NCBI RefSeq assembly: GCF_002002735.1
Contig: NZ_MUNY01000052.1
Location: 62,001 to 126,000 of the forward strand
DNA: 64,000 nt
Direction of reading: 5' to 3'
Source of the DNA: Algoriphagus sp. A40
GTDB lineage: Bacteria > Bacteroidota > Bacteroidia > Cytophagales > Cyclobacteriaceae
Numbering within the stretch: position 1 is the stretch's first letter; the number at the start of each line of letters is the position of its first letter. Under the pieces are notes generated by a model. It made no database searches, was not told the origin of the DNA, and saw only the letters and a list, made by a program, of their open reading frames with translations. This document shows positions 18,339-27,348 of the stretch, piece by piece. The position numbers and the translations under genes were made by a program.

Positions 18339-19463
18339 ATGGCGAATCCCATTTGGATCATGACTTCGGCCTTTGACCAGCTCAACCTGGATCAGACCAT
18401 CCAAAAAGCAACAGAAATCGGCGTGCAGGGACTGGACCTCTGTGTGTTCCGAAAAGATGGCACCAGAGATGACTTTGTCGCCACACACCTGGATTATGAA
18501 AACTTTGGTCCCGATCAGTCCAAGGCACTGATTGATCAATTCAACGGAGCTAAACTCCGGCTTTCCATCGGTGCTTTTGAAAACCTGATCGGCGGAGATC
18601 CGATACATCGCATCAAAAACCAAAACCATCTACTTCGCCTGATCCGTATCGCCTATCTGCTTGGCGGAGATGAAAACGATGTCAAAGTTGGCACTTTCGT
18701 CGGCTACAACCATGAATTGGGCAATCAGGAAGGCGGTTTTGAGAAAAATATGCTTGAATATCAGCGGATCTTTGGGCCCATTATCCGCTATGCAAACAGC
18801 GTTGGAGTCACTGTTTTGTATGAAAACTGTCCGATGGAAGGATGGAGAAGCTCTGGCCATTTTGGCACTTTCAACAACCTCACTGGAGTTCTTGCAGCCC
18901 GCAAACTCATGTACGAACTCGTCCCGGAGAAAAATCACGGGGAAATCTACGATCCCTCTCACGATGTCTGGCAGCACACAGATCCTGTGGAAGTCATTAA
19001 GCATACCGATATCGACAGGTTGAAGCGCATCCATGTCAAGTCCACCCGGAATGTTCCAGATCCATTTTGGGGAAATATGTATCCCATGCAGCAAATCCGT
19101 CCCGAATGGGCTGAGAAACTGGGCATCCCGTCCAGCACCAACCCTTGGGATCGCCATCATTACGAGGCGACTTTGCCGGGTTTTGGATTGGGTGACTCAA
19201 TGGACTGGAGGGCTTTTGTTTCGATTTTGAAAGAAAAAGGCTTCTCAGGACCTTTTGAAATCGAAAACGAGGCTGTTCTTTCCAAGCAAACCGGGAAATT
19301 GGGAGCAATTGTGCAAGGTTGCAAAGCGGCAGTTCAAAACCTGGCCCCGCTTTTATATGAGCTGGGAGACGAAGGTTGGCAGTATCCTGCCTCTTCATAT
19401 CATGCCCTCCAAGACTTAGACCGCAAAGACATTCCCCTGCAAACGATGGATTCTCTAGGCTGA
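18339..19463 (+). CDS. Xylose isomerase-like TIM-barrel protein (sugar phosphate isomerase/epimerase family)
   Basis: This is a 374-residue AP-endonuclease-2/xylose-isomerase-like TIM barrel. Likely metal ligands lie in VLYENCPMEGW (Glu), IYDPSHDVWQ (Asp/His), RIHVKSTR (His) and PFEIENEA (Glu). The family includes isomerases, epimerases and inositol catabolic enzymes, so the substrate is open. No signal peptide. It is a single gene divergent from the ParE-type module. Confidence 0.8.
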   Translation: MANPIWIMTSAFDQLNLDQTIQKATEIGVQGLDLCVFRKDGTRDDFVATHLDYENFGPDQSKALIDQFNGAKLRLSIGAFENLIGGDPIHRIKNQNHLLRLIRIAYLLGGDENDVKVGTFVGYNHELGNQEGGFEKNMLEYQRIFGPIIRYANSVGVTVLYENCPMEGWRSSGHFGTFNNLTGVLAARKLMYELVPEKNHGEIYDPSHDVWQHTDPVEVIKHTDIDRLKRIHVKSTRNVPDPFWGNMYPMQQIRPEWAEKLGIPSSTNPWDRHHYEATLPGFGLGDSMDWRAFVSILKEKGFSGPFEIENEAVLSKQTGKLGAIVQGCKAAVQNLAPLLYELGDEGWQYPASSYHALQDLDRKDIPLQTMDSLG

Positions 19464-19488
19464 GATCAGCTAAAAGAGTGAATCAATT

Positions 19489-19513
19489 TAGTTTACGTTT
19501 AAAACGTAAACTA
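19489..19513. promoter_or_regulatory. 12-bp inverted repeat, candidate operator
   Basis: TAGTTTACGTTT (19489-19500), one A, then the exact complement AAACGTAAACTA (19502-19513). It sits about 47 bp upstream of the -7 box of the AAA/DUF4143 gene. The near-perfect dyad symmetry suggests a binding site for a dimeric regulator, possibly of that gene. Confidence 0.6.
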
Positions 19514-19559
19514 TTGTATTTTATAAATGTACACTTTTATACTTTCTCAAAATAAATGC

Positions 19560-19567
19560 TATCTTTG
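19560..19567 (+). promoter_or_regulatory. -7 promoter box (TATCTTTG) for the AAA/DUF4143 gene
   Basis: TATCTTTG matches TAnnTTTG and lies 21 nt before the ATG at 19589, with a TTTT about 21 nt upstream in the -33 position. Confidence 0.6.
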
Positions 19568-19588
19568 AGTATCTAAAAGGCTTAGATC

Positions 19589-20812
19589 ATGATACTTAAG
19601 GAGGAAATAGCAGCGGCAGTAGAAGGACAGCAAAAGGTGATAACCAAGCGTTTTCCGCTTACCAAACGTGAAGCGAGCGGCAAAATAAAACCCACCAGCA
19701 CCCATATCGAAGTAATCACTGGAATACGTCGCTGCGGAAAAAGCACCCTCATGCGGCAACTCATCGCCGAAACGCATGCTTCGTATTCCTACCTGAACTT
19801 TGAGGATCCGAGAATATTCGGCTTCGAAATAAGCGACTTTCCGAAGCTCGACGAGGTGTTTGGAGAGGAGACTTCCGTCTATTTCTTTGATGAAATACAA
19901 AACGTCCCCGGTTGGGAAGTGTATGTCCGGCAGCTGCACGACCGGGGCGAAAAGGTCTACGTCACAGGTTCAAACGCCTCCCTTCTCAGCAGCGAACTGG
20001 GCACTCGACTGACGGGCAGACATCTCGCTTACGAGATATTCCCTTTTTCCTACCCGGAATTTACAGACTATAGTCAGTTGCAAGACAGCGCCGAAAGTTT
20101 TCTGGAATACTTGCTCTCGGGTGGCTTTCCCGAATACCTGCGCGACAGAAATCCCGAAGTCCTGCAAAACCTCCTCAAAGACATCGTCTTTCGCGATATT
20201 GCCATACGGTATGGGATAAAAAACACAAAAACCCTCATGGACATCACGCTCTTTTTGATATCCAATGTCGGCAAGACGATGAGCTTCAACAGCCTGAGAA
20301 AGACCTTCGAAGTGGGTTCCCCGACCACGGTGTCAGATTATTTGTCCTGGCTGGAAGACGCGTACCTGCTCTTTTTCCTTCCGAGATTCAGTTGGTCTGC
20401 CAAAAGCATCTCCAAGAATCCGAAGAAAGTCTATTGCATAGACACCGGCTTTGCGAGAGCAAACTCGCTTAGCTTTAACGACGACCGAGGAAGGTTGCTG
20501 GAAAACTTGGCATATATCCTACTGCGAAAGACCAAGCTTGACCTCTATTATTTCAAAGAAATGAAAGAGTGCGATTTTGTGGTTTTTGAAGGAAATACCT
20601 GCAAATGGCTGATCCAAGTGACTGAAAAACTTCACGTAGATAATCAAAAGCGGGAAATGGACGGATTATTGGAAGCGATGGAGTTTTTTGGAAAAACCGA
20701 AGGCTATATACTCACGCTAAACCAAACAGACTCATTTTCTTCTGATGGAAAAGCAATCCATATCCTGCCGGTAAAAGACTTTCTACGGGACTATCTCCAA
20801 GCTCTTTCTTAA
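19589..20812 (+). CDS. AAA-family ATPase with DUF4143 domain
   Basis: The product is 407 residues. An AAA_14 domain has Walker A GIRRCGKST (45-53) and Walker B VYFFDEIQNV (about 96-105), with a TGSNASLLSSELGTRLTGR sensor/arginine region. The C-terminal DUF4143 part includes DIALRYG-like FRDIAIRYGIKN and ends in a restriction-like YYFKEMKECDFVV segment. Such ATPases are abundant in Bacteroidota and scattered between strains; the function is unknown. It is a single gene behind a 12-bp palindrome, with codon use that looks somewhat different from its neighbours, which hints at transfer. Confidence 0.85.
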   Translation: MILKEEIAAAVEGQQKVITKRFPLTKREASGKIKPTSTHIEVITGIRRCGKSTLMRQLIAETHASYSYLNFEDPRIFGFEISDFPKLDEVFGEETSVYFFDEIQNVPGWEVYVRQLHDRGEKVYVTGSNASLLSSELGTRLTGRHLAYEIFPFSYPEFTDYSQLQDSAESFLEYLLSGGFPEYLRDRNPEVLQNLLKDIVFRDIAIRYGIKNTKTLMDITLFLISNVGKTMSFNSLRKTFEVGSPTTVSDYLSWLEDAYLLFFLPRFSWSAKSISKNPKKVYCIDTGFARANSLSFNDDRGRLLENLAYILLRKTKLDLYYFKEMKECDFVVFEGNTCKWLIQVTEKLHVDNQKREMDGLLEAMEFFGKTEGYILTLNQTDSFSSDGKAIHILPVKDFLRDYLQALS

Positions 20813-20821
20813 GAAAAGTCC

Positions 20822-21274
20822 CTACAAACTCGCCTCGTACCCTGTATCAGCGGGCAAATTACGACCTTCCGCAGCTGCCACGGCGAGTTGGTCGCAGCGC
20901 TCGTTTTCCGGGTGACCCGCATGGCCTTTTACCCAAAAAAACTTCGGCTTGTATTTGAGATGAAGAGGAATGTATCTCAACCAGAGATCGGGGTTTTTTT
21001 TGTCCTTGAAGCCTTTTTTCTGCCAGCTCCAAAGCCAACCCTTTTCGATTGCATCCACGACATATTTGCTGTCGGAATAAATCTGGACGGGAAATTCGGT
21101 GGATTTGAGTTCCTGCAGAGCCCGGATTACTGCCAATAGCTCCATACGGTTGTTGGTTGTGAGGCGAAAACCCTCCGAAAGTTCTTTGCGGTGCTGCCCA
21201 AATTTTAAAACTGCTCCGTAACCGCCTGGCCCGGGATTGCCCTTGGCTGCACCGTCGGTGAAAATGATAATCAT
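20822..21274 (-). CDS. rnhA: Ribonuclease HI
   Basis: This is a 150-residue RNase HI that cuts the RNA strand of RNA-DNA hybrids. Active-site residues by alignment are Asp7 (IFTDGAAKGNPGPGG), Glu45 (NNRMELLAV), Asp68 (IYSDSKYV) and Asp128 (HPENERCDQLA). The basic handle WSWQKKGFKDKKNPDLW is present. Full length. Confidence 0.93.
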   Translation of the reverse strand: MIIIFTDGAAKGNPGPGGYGAVLKFGQHRKELSEGFRLTTNNRMELLAVIRALQELKSTEFPVQIYSDSKYVVDAIEKGWLWSWQKKGFKDKKNPDLWLRYIPLHLKYKPKFFWVKGHAGHPENERCDQLAVAAAEGRNLPADTGYEASL

Positions 21275-21319
21275 GCTGCAAAGAAAAGAAAAAAGCTGTG
21301 AGTCCGACCATGAGAAGGC

Positions 21320-21901
21320 CTATCCTACAGCGATGGGAAAGGCATTTGTCTTGAAAATTTTGACTGCAATGGACAAAAGGATAATTCCAAAAATCCTTCT
21401 CAGGACATCCAAACCTGTTTTTCCAAGTTTGCTTTCCAACCAGGTCGTGCTTTTCAAAACAGCATAGACAAAGATCAGATTGAGCAAAATGCCGACGGCA
21501 ATATTGACTTGCTCGAACTCTGCCTTCAAAGTCAAAATCGTAGTCAAGGTACCTGCTCCGGCAATCAGCGGAAATGCGATCGGAACAATGGATGCACTGG
21601 AAGTTGCCTCAGGATCCGGCTTGAAAAGCTCGATACCAAGGATCATCTCAGCTCCCAAAGCAAAGATGATCAGCGCACCAGCTATCGCAAAATCGCTGAC
21701 TCCGATTCCAAAAAGCCTCAAGATCGATTCCCCCACCAGCAAAAAAGCAAGCATCAACAATCCCGCAGCAAGTGTCGCCCGCTCAGACTTGATGTGACCG
21801 ACTTTTTTGCGAAGGTTGATCACGATCGGGATTGAACCCAAAATATCAATCACCGAAAATAAGATCAGAGAAACGGAGAGAATCTGCTTGAAATCTAACA
21901 T
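21320..21901 (-). CDS. MarC-family integral membrane protein
   Basis: This is a 193-residue protein with six hydrophobic segments. The family pattern is visible in FSVIDILGSIPIVINLRKK, in PIAFPLIAGAGTLTTILTL, and in the C-terminal RIFGIILLSIAVKIF. MarC family function is not settled. ATG at 21901 is chosen because a TACCTTTG promoter box ends 4 nt before it; the frame is open further upstream but without similarity. Confidence 0.87.
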   Translation of the reverse strand: MLDFKQILSVSLILFSVIDILGSIPIVINLRKKVGHIKSERATLAAGLLMLAFLLVGESILRLFGIGVSDFAIAGALIIFALGAEMILGIELFKPDPEATSSASIVPIAFPLIAGAGTLTTILTLKAEFEQVNIAVGILLNLIFVYAVLKSTTWLESKLGKTGLDVLRRIFGIILLSIAVKIFKTNAFPIAVG

Positions 21902-21904
21902 GGC

Positions 21905-21912
21905 GCAAAGGT
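21905..21912 (-). promoter_or_regulatory. -7 promoter box (TACCTTTG) for marC
   Basis: On the minus strand TACCTTTG lies 3 nt before the ATG at 21901, implying a nearly leaderless transcript. Confidence 0.5.
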
Positions 21913-22010
21913 ATAGGATTTCGGATCTGGGAGGTGGGATTTCGGATTTGAGATTCTTTGAGGAGTGGAACCCAACATCATGCATCTAAAGCTGAAAACC
22001 TCTTGAAAAT

Positions 22011-22040
22011 AATAAAAGCCCGGATTACCGAGCTTTTATT
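22011..22040 (-). terminator. Bidirectional hairpin terminator between ccmF and marC
   Basis: AATAAAAGCCCGG (22011-22023), loop ATTA, CCGAGCTTTTATT (22028-22040), one mismatch. It lies 33 nt after the ccmF stop. Confidence 0.7.
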
Positions 22041-22072
22041 TCCAAAATCGAAATTCCGAAATCCGAATTATT

Positions 22073-24592
22073 TTATTCCAGTCCTTTGTCTCTCATCTTT
22101 TGGAATTCGTCAAAACGGCGGAAAATCGCCACTGAAAATCCAATCAACATGATGATCGTCCCTATCCAAAGCACATTGATGTATGGCTTTACGATTGCCT
22201 TCATCACCACATAGTCTTTTTGGTATTGATTGACCTTGAAGACAAATTTGTTTTGCTCTGGCAGAATATTTTCCAGACTGACTTTTAGTCCCAATTCGGT
22301 ATCGATCACAGGAAGTTTTCCAACCTGATTATTTCGGATAATAAAGGTCGGTTCCAGAGTTTTTTCCACATCATAATCCAAAACGCGAAGTTTGGCTTTC
22401 ACAGCTACATCACCCTCCTGGAGCTGGTATCCTTCGATTTCCTTGAGAACTTCTGCCCCGTCGAAATACGTCACAAAATCGGCAATGTGAAATTGGTCCC
22501 CGGGGGCGACTTCGTAATTTTCGTCTTCTTTCCACTCCGGATCTTCGTAATCGTTCATCGCTGCAACATACGTATAAAGGTCCCTGTTGAGGTAAATCTT
22601 GGAATCCGGCGAGGAGATCAAGCCTCCCATCCCTTCATTGAATTGAGACATTGGGCTGAGTGAAAATTTCAAGACCTCATTCTGCATGTAATCGATCTTG
22701 AAGTAATCATTCTCTTCAAGCACAATTTTCACAGAATCCCCTTTTTTGAAGAAATCCTTGTAGTCCTCGAGTGCCAAAGCTTCATTAACGTTGCCTGTGG
22801 ATTCCAAAATCTTGGCAGGAACGTACTCAGGAACACCGACCACCTTTTTCTGACGGCCACGATAGATGACCGTATAATCCTTCATTTGGGTTGGTTTATT
22901 GATCCAAAGCAGAACGTGCTCTTTGTTCATTTCGTCTTCCCAGCTGTTGCTGTAAGTCAGACCTGACATGTTGATCGAAATCACATCAGAATATCCCGAG
23001 CTGAACATGATCCCAATCAAAATCATCCCTAGTCCGATGTGTGCCAATGAGCCCCCAGCGAGTTTGAAGGTTGATTTTTTGAGAATTTTCGCCAAAATAA
23101 CTGCGTTGGCAACAATAGTAAACGTGCCAGCCAATACAATAATGATGTATTTCCAGTCATATACTTTGGCCAAAACTATGATCACCGCCGAAAGCAAAAC
23201 CGAAATAATATAAGGCAATACCAAGGCATCCTTGAGGGCTTTCTTGTCGATTTTTTGCCACCAGAAAAACTGGCCTACCGAAGTCAGTAAGGCAATCGCA
23301 ACAGCGAACCACAACTGGAATTTCGTGTAAAATTCAATCTGATCTGCCGGAGGCGCCATGTTGGAAATGCCTCCAAAGCTTTCGACCAAAGCATTCCATG
23401 CAGGGATTGAAGTAGGCAAAATGACTTGAAAAGACATCAACCCAAGCGTAACTGCACCCAAGAAAATCCAGAATTCACGGGAATAAACAGAAGCTTCCTT
23501 TTCGGAAGTGGGAATATGTTTCCATGCTCTTGCTGCCAGAAAAATTGCGATAACCATGAAAAATAACATGTAAATCAGCAATTGTCCGGAAAGGCCCAAG
23601 TCCGTAAATGAGTGAACAGAAGCATCGCCCAAAACTCCGGATCTTACCAAAAACGTCGCGTAAAGCACCAGGATAAAGCTCATAATCACCAGCACGATCG
23701 AGGTTTTCAGTGCAGTTGCGCTTTTCTTGAAAGTGATCATGGTATGGATCGAAGCCACCAAAATCAACCAAGGAACATAGACGGCATTTTCCACCGGATC
23801 CCAATTCCAATAACCTCCAAAATTCAAAGTGACATAAGCCCAGTAAGCACCCATGATTATTCCCATGCCCAGGATCATTGCTGAGAAAATCGCCCAGGGC
23901 AATGCCGGACGAATCCACTCAGAATATCTTTTGGTCACCAAACCGCCAATCAAAAAGGCAAATGGCACCAGAGTAGAAGCATAACCCAAGAATAGGGTCG
24001 GAGGGTGGATCACCATCCAGATATTTTGCAAAAGCGGGTTTAACCCTGTGCCGTCTTCAGGAACAAAATCCGGGTTCATCTCGAAAATCGGTGCCTGAGT
24101 AGCGTCCCTCAGAAGCATGAAAGGCGAACTTCCAATCTTCAAATCTCCGATCACAACTCCCATGATCATGGAAATCAAAAAGGCTTGAACCAAGGCAAAT
24201 ACCACCATAACCGGTGCTTCCCAGAATTTGTTGGTTTTGATCAATATCAATCCCAACACCACATTCCAAAAGGCCCAAAGGATGAATGCTCCTTCTTGCC
24301 CTTCCCAAAAACTGGAAATCATGTAATGAACCGGAAGTGCCTTGGAAGAATGGGAATAAGCGTAAAAGTACTCGTAGCGGTGATTGTAAATGATTTCAAA
24401 AAGTGATGCCGCAATCATGGTGGTCGCTACGGCATGAATGTAAAAGCTGATCCGGCTGAATCGTCTCCAGCTTGCCTTTTCAATTTCGTTTGCCCGGAAA
24501 TACTGGATATAGGCGTAGGCCGTGACCAAAGCACTGACAAAAGCCACGATGGTCATCAGGTGGCCCATATTACCCACAAAGGTATTGATCAT
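22073..24592 (-). CDS. ccmF: Cytochrome c haem lyase CcmF
   Basis: This is an 839-residue polytopic haem-handling protein. The WWD motif NFGGYWNWDPVENAVYVPW lies at about residues 258-275, with conserved His residues in the IHPP and other loops. A large periplasmic part (about 570-790) precedes a final transmembrane helix near the C terminus. In system I cytochrome c maturation CcmF transfers haem from CcmE to apocytochrome. It is the last of four same-strand ccm genes (C, D, E, F). Confidence 0.9.
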   Translation of the reverse strand: MINTFVGNMGHLMTIVAFVSALVTAYAYIQYFRANEIEKASWRRFSRISFYIHAVATTMIAASLFEIIYNHRYEYFYAYSHSSKALPVHYMISSFWEGQEGAFILWAFWNVVLGLILIKTNKFWEAPVMVVFALVQAFLISMIMGVVIGDLKIGSSPFMLLRDATQAPIFEMNPDFVPEDGTGLNPLLQNIWMVIHPPTLFLGYASTLVPFAFLIGGLVTKRYSEWIRPALPWAIFSAMILGMGIIMGAYWAYVTLNFGGYWNWDPVENAVYVPWLILVASIHTMITFKKSATALKTSIVLVIMSFILVLYATFLVRSGVLGDASVHSFTDLGLSGQLLIYMLFFMVIAIFLAARAWKHIPTSEKEASVYSREFWIFLGAVTLGLMSFQVILPTSIPAWNALVESFGGISNMAPPADQIEFYTKFQLWFAVAIALLTSVGQFFWWQKIDKKALKDALVLPYIISVLLSAVIIVLAKVYDWKYIIIVLAGTFTIVANAVILAKILKKSTFKLAGGSLAHIGLGMILIGIMFSSGYSDVISINMSGLTYSNSWEDEMNKEHVLLWINKPTQMKDYTVIYRGRQKKVVGVPEYVPAKILESTGNVNEALALEDYKDFFKKGDSVKIVLEENDYFKIDYMQNEVLKFSLSPMSQFNEGMGGLISSPDSKIYLNRDLYTYVAAMNDYEDPEWKEDENYEVAPGDQFHIADFVTYFDGAEVLKEIEGYQLQEGDVAVKAKLRVLDYDVEKTLEPTFIIRNNQVGKLPVIDTELGLKVSLENILPEQNKFVFKVNQYQKDYVVMKAIVKPYINVLWIGTIIMLIGFSVAIFRRFDEFQKMRDKGLE

Positions 24593-24620
24593 GATTGTTT
24601 GCTTGGGATTATACTCAACA

Positions 24621-25037
24621 TCACATTCCTGCCGCCTGAACGTCAGTTTCCTGATATTTGGAAGGACACTTCATTAGGATTTTGTCTGCCACGAAGATCT
24701 CCTTTTCACGGTAAGAACCGATTACCACAACTTGCTCGGATCTTTGAAAATCTGCCGGGACAGGTTCGTTATAATATACTTTTTGCTCGGTACCGTCATT
24801 ATCAACCAACAGGAAGGTAAAGGAGGTTTTGTCCTCATTAACTTCAAGTCCGGTTACTTGTCCGGAAGTATCTTTCTTCAATTTGCCTACGACATGGATA
24901 GCTTTATCTTCGCCGTCTTCTTTCATTTCCCAAGCTGTATTGAAGCTCTCATAGCTGCTGGCATCGCCAATGGAGGTCATGATGATCACAATTGCGATGG
25001 CTATGATTCCGAGTCCGATGATATGTCCTTTTTTCAT
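24621..25037 (-). CDS. ccmE: Cytochrome c maturation haem chaperone CcmE, CxxxY variant
   Basis: This is a 138-residue membrane-anchored OB-fold protein: one N-terminal helix (about 6-24) and a beta-barrel domain. CcmE binds haem covalently before handing it to CcmF. The canonical HxxxY is replaced by CPSKY (Cys124, Tyr128), the arrangement reported for system I* CcmE proteins of some sulfate reducers and archaea. Gene order ccmC-D-E-F supports the call. Confidence 0.87.
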   Translation of the reverse strand: MKKGHIIGLGIIAIAIVIIMTSIGDASSYESFNTAWEMKEDGEDKAIHVVGKLKKDTSGQVTGLEVNEDKTSFTFLLVDNDGTEQKVYYNEPVPADFQRSEQVVVIGSYREKEIFVADKILMKCPSKYQETDVQAAGM

Positions 25038-25048
25038 GTTCTTGAGAA

Positions 25049-25291
25049 TTAGGATGAAATACTTTTTTCAATTCTGGAAAGCTTCCGATCGGTAAAAACG
25101 AGATAAGCCGTGATACCGATGAAAATAATAACGATTATTCCGACGACGATATAGATTTTGCCATTTGACCGCATCATGTCGGCCATGTCCACACTGCTAT
25201 TGGTGTAGTCAGAGGTTGTCACTGGTATTTTTTCCTGTGCCAAAGCAACAAAACTGAAAAGCGACAGGGCAATGGGTAGTATTTTTTTCAT
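25049..25291 (-). CDS. CcmD-like small membrane protein
   Basis: This is an 80-residue protein: signal peptide (MKKILPIALSLFSFVALAQ), short polar stretch, one transmembrane helix (about 46-66) and a basic tail DRKLSRIEKSISS. Size, topology and position between ccmC and ccmE fit CcmD, which links CcmC and CcmE during haem delivery. Sequence similarity to classical CcmD is weak, so the call rests on context. Confidence 0.75.
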   Translation of the reverse strand: MKKILPIALSLFSFVALAQEKIPVTTSDYTNSSVDMADMMRSNGKIYIVVGIIVIIFIGITAYLVFTDRKLSRIEKSISS

Positions 25292-25294
25292 TGA

Positions 25295-25969
25295 TCAGGA
25301 ATTTAGCAATCGGTCTTCGAGGGTTCTTTCCACCCTACGCATTCTTATCCGTACAGTTGCGATCCAGGTGCCAAAAAGAGCCCATCCGATAATCGCCGGG
25401 TAAAAAACCAGCTTTAAGTTTGCATCAGTGTCGTAAGCATTAAATCCCGGATTGCCTCCGTTGCCGGGGTGCAGGCTATCCGTCATTCTAGGCAAAATGT
25501 AGACAAGCGGAATATAAGCCGCAAAAGCAAAAATGTTGTAAATGGCACTGATTCGACCTCGCTGTTGGCTATCTGTAAGGCTTCCTCTTAATATCAGGTA
25601 GGCAAAATACATCAACAGGGCAATAGCGGCGGCATTTTGTTTGGGATCACCACTCCAGTAGTCTCCCCAGGCGAATTTTGCCCAAAGCATCCCGGTAAAG
25701 ATTCCCAGCATTCCAAAGAGAATCGCCACATTGGCAAACTCAATAGCCACATCGTCGTCCTTCAAATTATTTCCTCTCAGGTATCTGATGCTATAAATCA
25801 TCGAAACAAGCAGCGCTATCAACATCCCAAACCACATCGTGACATGGAAGTAAAGAGCGCGAATGGTCTCGTTGAGAATCGGAAGACGAGGTACGTCCCA
25901 CAGAAGACCAGCAGTGAGGGTGTACAGCAGCAGGGCGATCGCCAGGATTTTCCACCAGGATTGGCGCAT
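25295..25969 (-). CDS. ccmC: Haem exporter protein CcmC
   Basis: This is a 224-residue, six-helix CcmC/CcsA family protein. The WWD-type motif WAKFAWGDYWSGDPKQNAAAI lies at about residues 96-115. CcmC presents haem for attachment to CcmE. A promoter box lies 23 nt before the ATG, and no ccmA or ccmB gene is found upstream in this window. Confidence 0.9.
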   Translation of the reverse strand: MRQSWWKILAIALLLYTLTAGLLWDVPRLPILNETIRALYFHVTMWFGMLIALLVSMIYSIRYLRGNNLKDDDVAIEFANVAILFGMLGIFTGMLWAKFAWGDYWSGDPKQNAAAIALLMYFAYLILRGSLTDSQQRGRISAIYNIFAFAAYIPLVYILPRMTDSLHPGNGGNPGFNAYDTDANLKLVFYPAIIGWALFGTWIATVRIRMRRVERTLEDRLLNS

Positions 25970-25992
25970 AGGGGTTATTGCTTTTTCGTGTG

Positions 25993-26000
25993 CAAAAGTA
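25993..26000 (-). promoter_or_regulatory. -7 promoter box (TACTTTTG) for the ccm genes
   Basis: On the minus strand TACTTTTG matches TAnnTTTG and lies 23 nt before the ccmC ATG, so transcription of ccmCDEF likely starts here. Confidence 0.55.
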
Positions 26001-26198
26001 CGTCATAAGTTCCTGAATCCCCTGCTTTTTTCTGATAAATGGCTTGAGTAAAAGTTTGAAAAAATCTATCATTCGGTTCACTTTCCAAACCACGAATCAA
26101 GTCCTTCAAGCTAAAAAAGATTTCCAGTACTTTCAACTTTCCACATTCCGACCCAACCGCAATTTTTCAATTTTGAAATTTTTCAATTTTCCAATCCC

Positions 26199-26206
26199 TA
26201 ACTTTG
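26199..26206 (+). promoter_or_regulatory. -7 promoter box (TAACTTTG) for rlmN
   Basis: TAACTTTG matches TAnnTTTG and lies 4 nt before the GTG start at 26211. Confidence 0.5.
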
Positions 26207-26210
26207 CTCC

Positions 26211-27275
26211 GTGGAAAATCAGAAAAAAGACATCCGTAAACTCAGCCTCGCCGAATTGGAGGAGTTTTTTGTGGCCCAGGGAGATAAAAAATTTCGGGCC
26301 AAGCAGGTCTATGAGTGGCTTTGGAATAAGTCCCTGAAAAACTTTGACGACATGAGCAATATCTCCCTTTCCACAAGGGAAATGCTCAAAAACAACTTTG
26401 CCATCAACCACATCCATGTGGATCTGATGCAGCACAGCAATGACGGCACCATCAAAAATGCGGTCAAGCTTTTCGATGACAAAATTGTAGAATCTGTCCT
26501 CATCCCTACCACCAAGCGGATCACGGCTTGCGTTTCATCTCAGGTCGGATGCAGTCTGGATTGCAATTTTTGCGCTACGGCAAGACTCAAGCGCATGCGT
26601 AACCTCAATCCGGATGAAATCTACGATCAGGTAGTAGCGATCAAGGAAGAAGCAGAGACCTACTTTCAGCGTCCTTTGACCAATATCGTGTTTATGGGAA
26701 TGGGGGAACCACTCCTGAACTATGCGAATGTCATTGAGGCAATTGACAAAATCACCTCCCCTGAAGGCCTGGGAATGGCGCCTCGCAGGATCACGCTTTC
26801 TACGGTCGGTATTACGAAAATGATCCGAAAAATGGCTGATGATGAAGTCAAATTCAATTTAGCAGTCTCCCTTCACTCAGCGATCAACGAAACCAGATCC
26901 TGCCTGATGCCGATCAACGATTCCAATCCCTTGGAGGATCTTGCGGAGGCCTTGAAATATTGGTACCAAAAGACCAAGCGGAAAGTCACTTACGAATACG
27001 TCATTTGGGAAGGGATCAATGACGATGAAAAGCATGTTCGGGCACTCGCCAAATTCTGTAAGTTAATTCCCTCCAAAGTCAATCTGATTCAATACAACCC
27101 GATTGACGAAGGTGAATTCCGTCAGGCAAAACCAGAAGCCGTGCAAATGTATGTTCGGATTTTGGAGCAAAACGGAATCATTGCCAAAGTCCGAAAATCC
27201 CGTGGACAGGACATCGATGCTGCTTGTGGTCAGCTCGCTAACAAAAATGAAGTGGCACATCTAGGCAGCCTTTGA
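26211..27275 (+). CDS. rlmN: Dual-specificity RNA methyltransferase RlmN (GTG start)
   Basis: This is a 354-residue radical-SAM enzyme that methylates C2 of A2503 in 23S rRNA and A37 of some tRNAs. The radical-SAM cluster motif is CSLDCNFCATARLKRMRNL (CxxxCxxC). NIVFMGMGEPLLNY, FNLAVSLHSAI and the C-terminal SRGQDIDAACGQL (second active-site Cys) are typical. GTG at 26211 is the likely start, as no ATG precedes the conserved N-terminal MENQKKDIRKLSLAELEEFF. Confidence 0.92.
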   Translation: MENQKKDIRKLSLAELEEFFVAQGDKKFRAKQVYEWLWNKSLKNFDDMSNISLSTREMLKNNFAINHIHVDLMQHSNDGTIKNAVKLFDDKIVESVLIPTTKRITACVSSQVGCSLDCNFCATARLKRMRNLNPDEIYDQVVAIKEEAETYFQRPLTNIVFMGMGEPLLNYANVIEAIDKITSPEGLGMAPRRITLSTVGITKMIRKMADDEVKFNLAVSLHSAINETRSCLMPINDSNPLEDLAEALKYWYQKTKRKVTYEYVIWEGINDDEKHVRALAKFCKLIPSKVNLIQYNPIDEGEFRQAKPEAVQMYVRILEQNGIIAKVRKSRGQDIDAACGQLANKNEVAHLGSL

Positions 27276-27348
27276 GCTTTTTTTAACTTGCTTTTGCACT
27301 AAGGAATAGTTTTCTTACTTGGGTTTTTAATTACCAGCTATTCTACCC

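Noticed and set aside
25791-26093. A minus-strand frame upstream of and into ccmC, considered as a ccmB remnant
   Set aside because: It has no CcmB-like helices, and the ccmC promoter box lies inside it.
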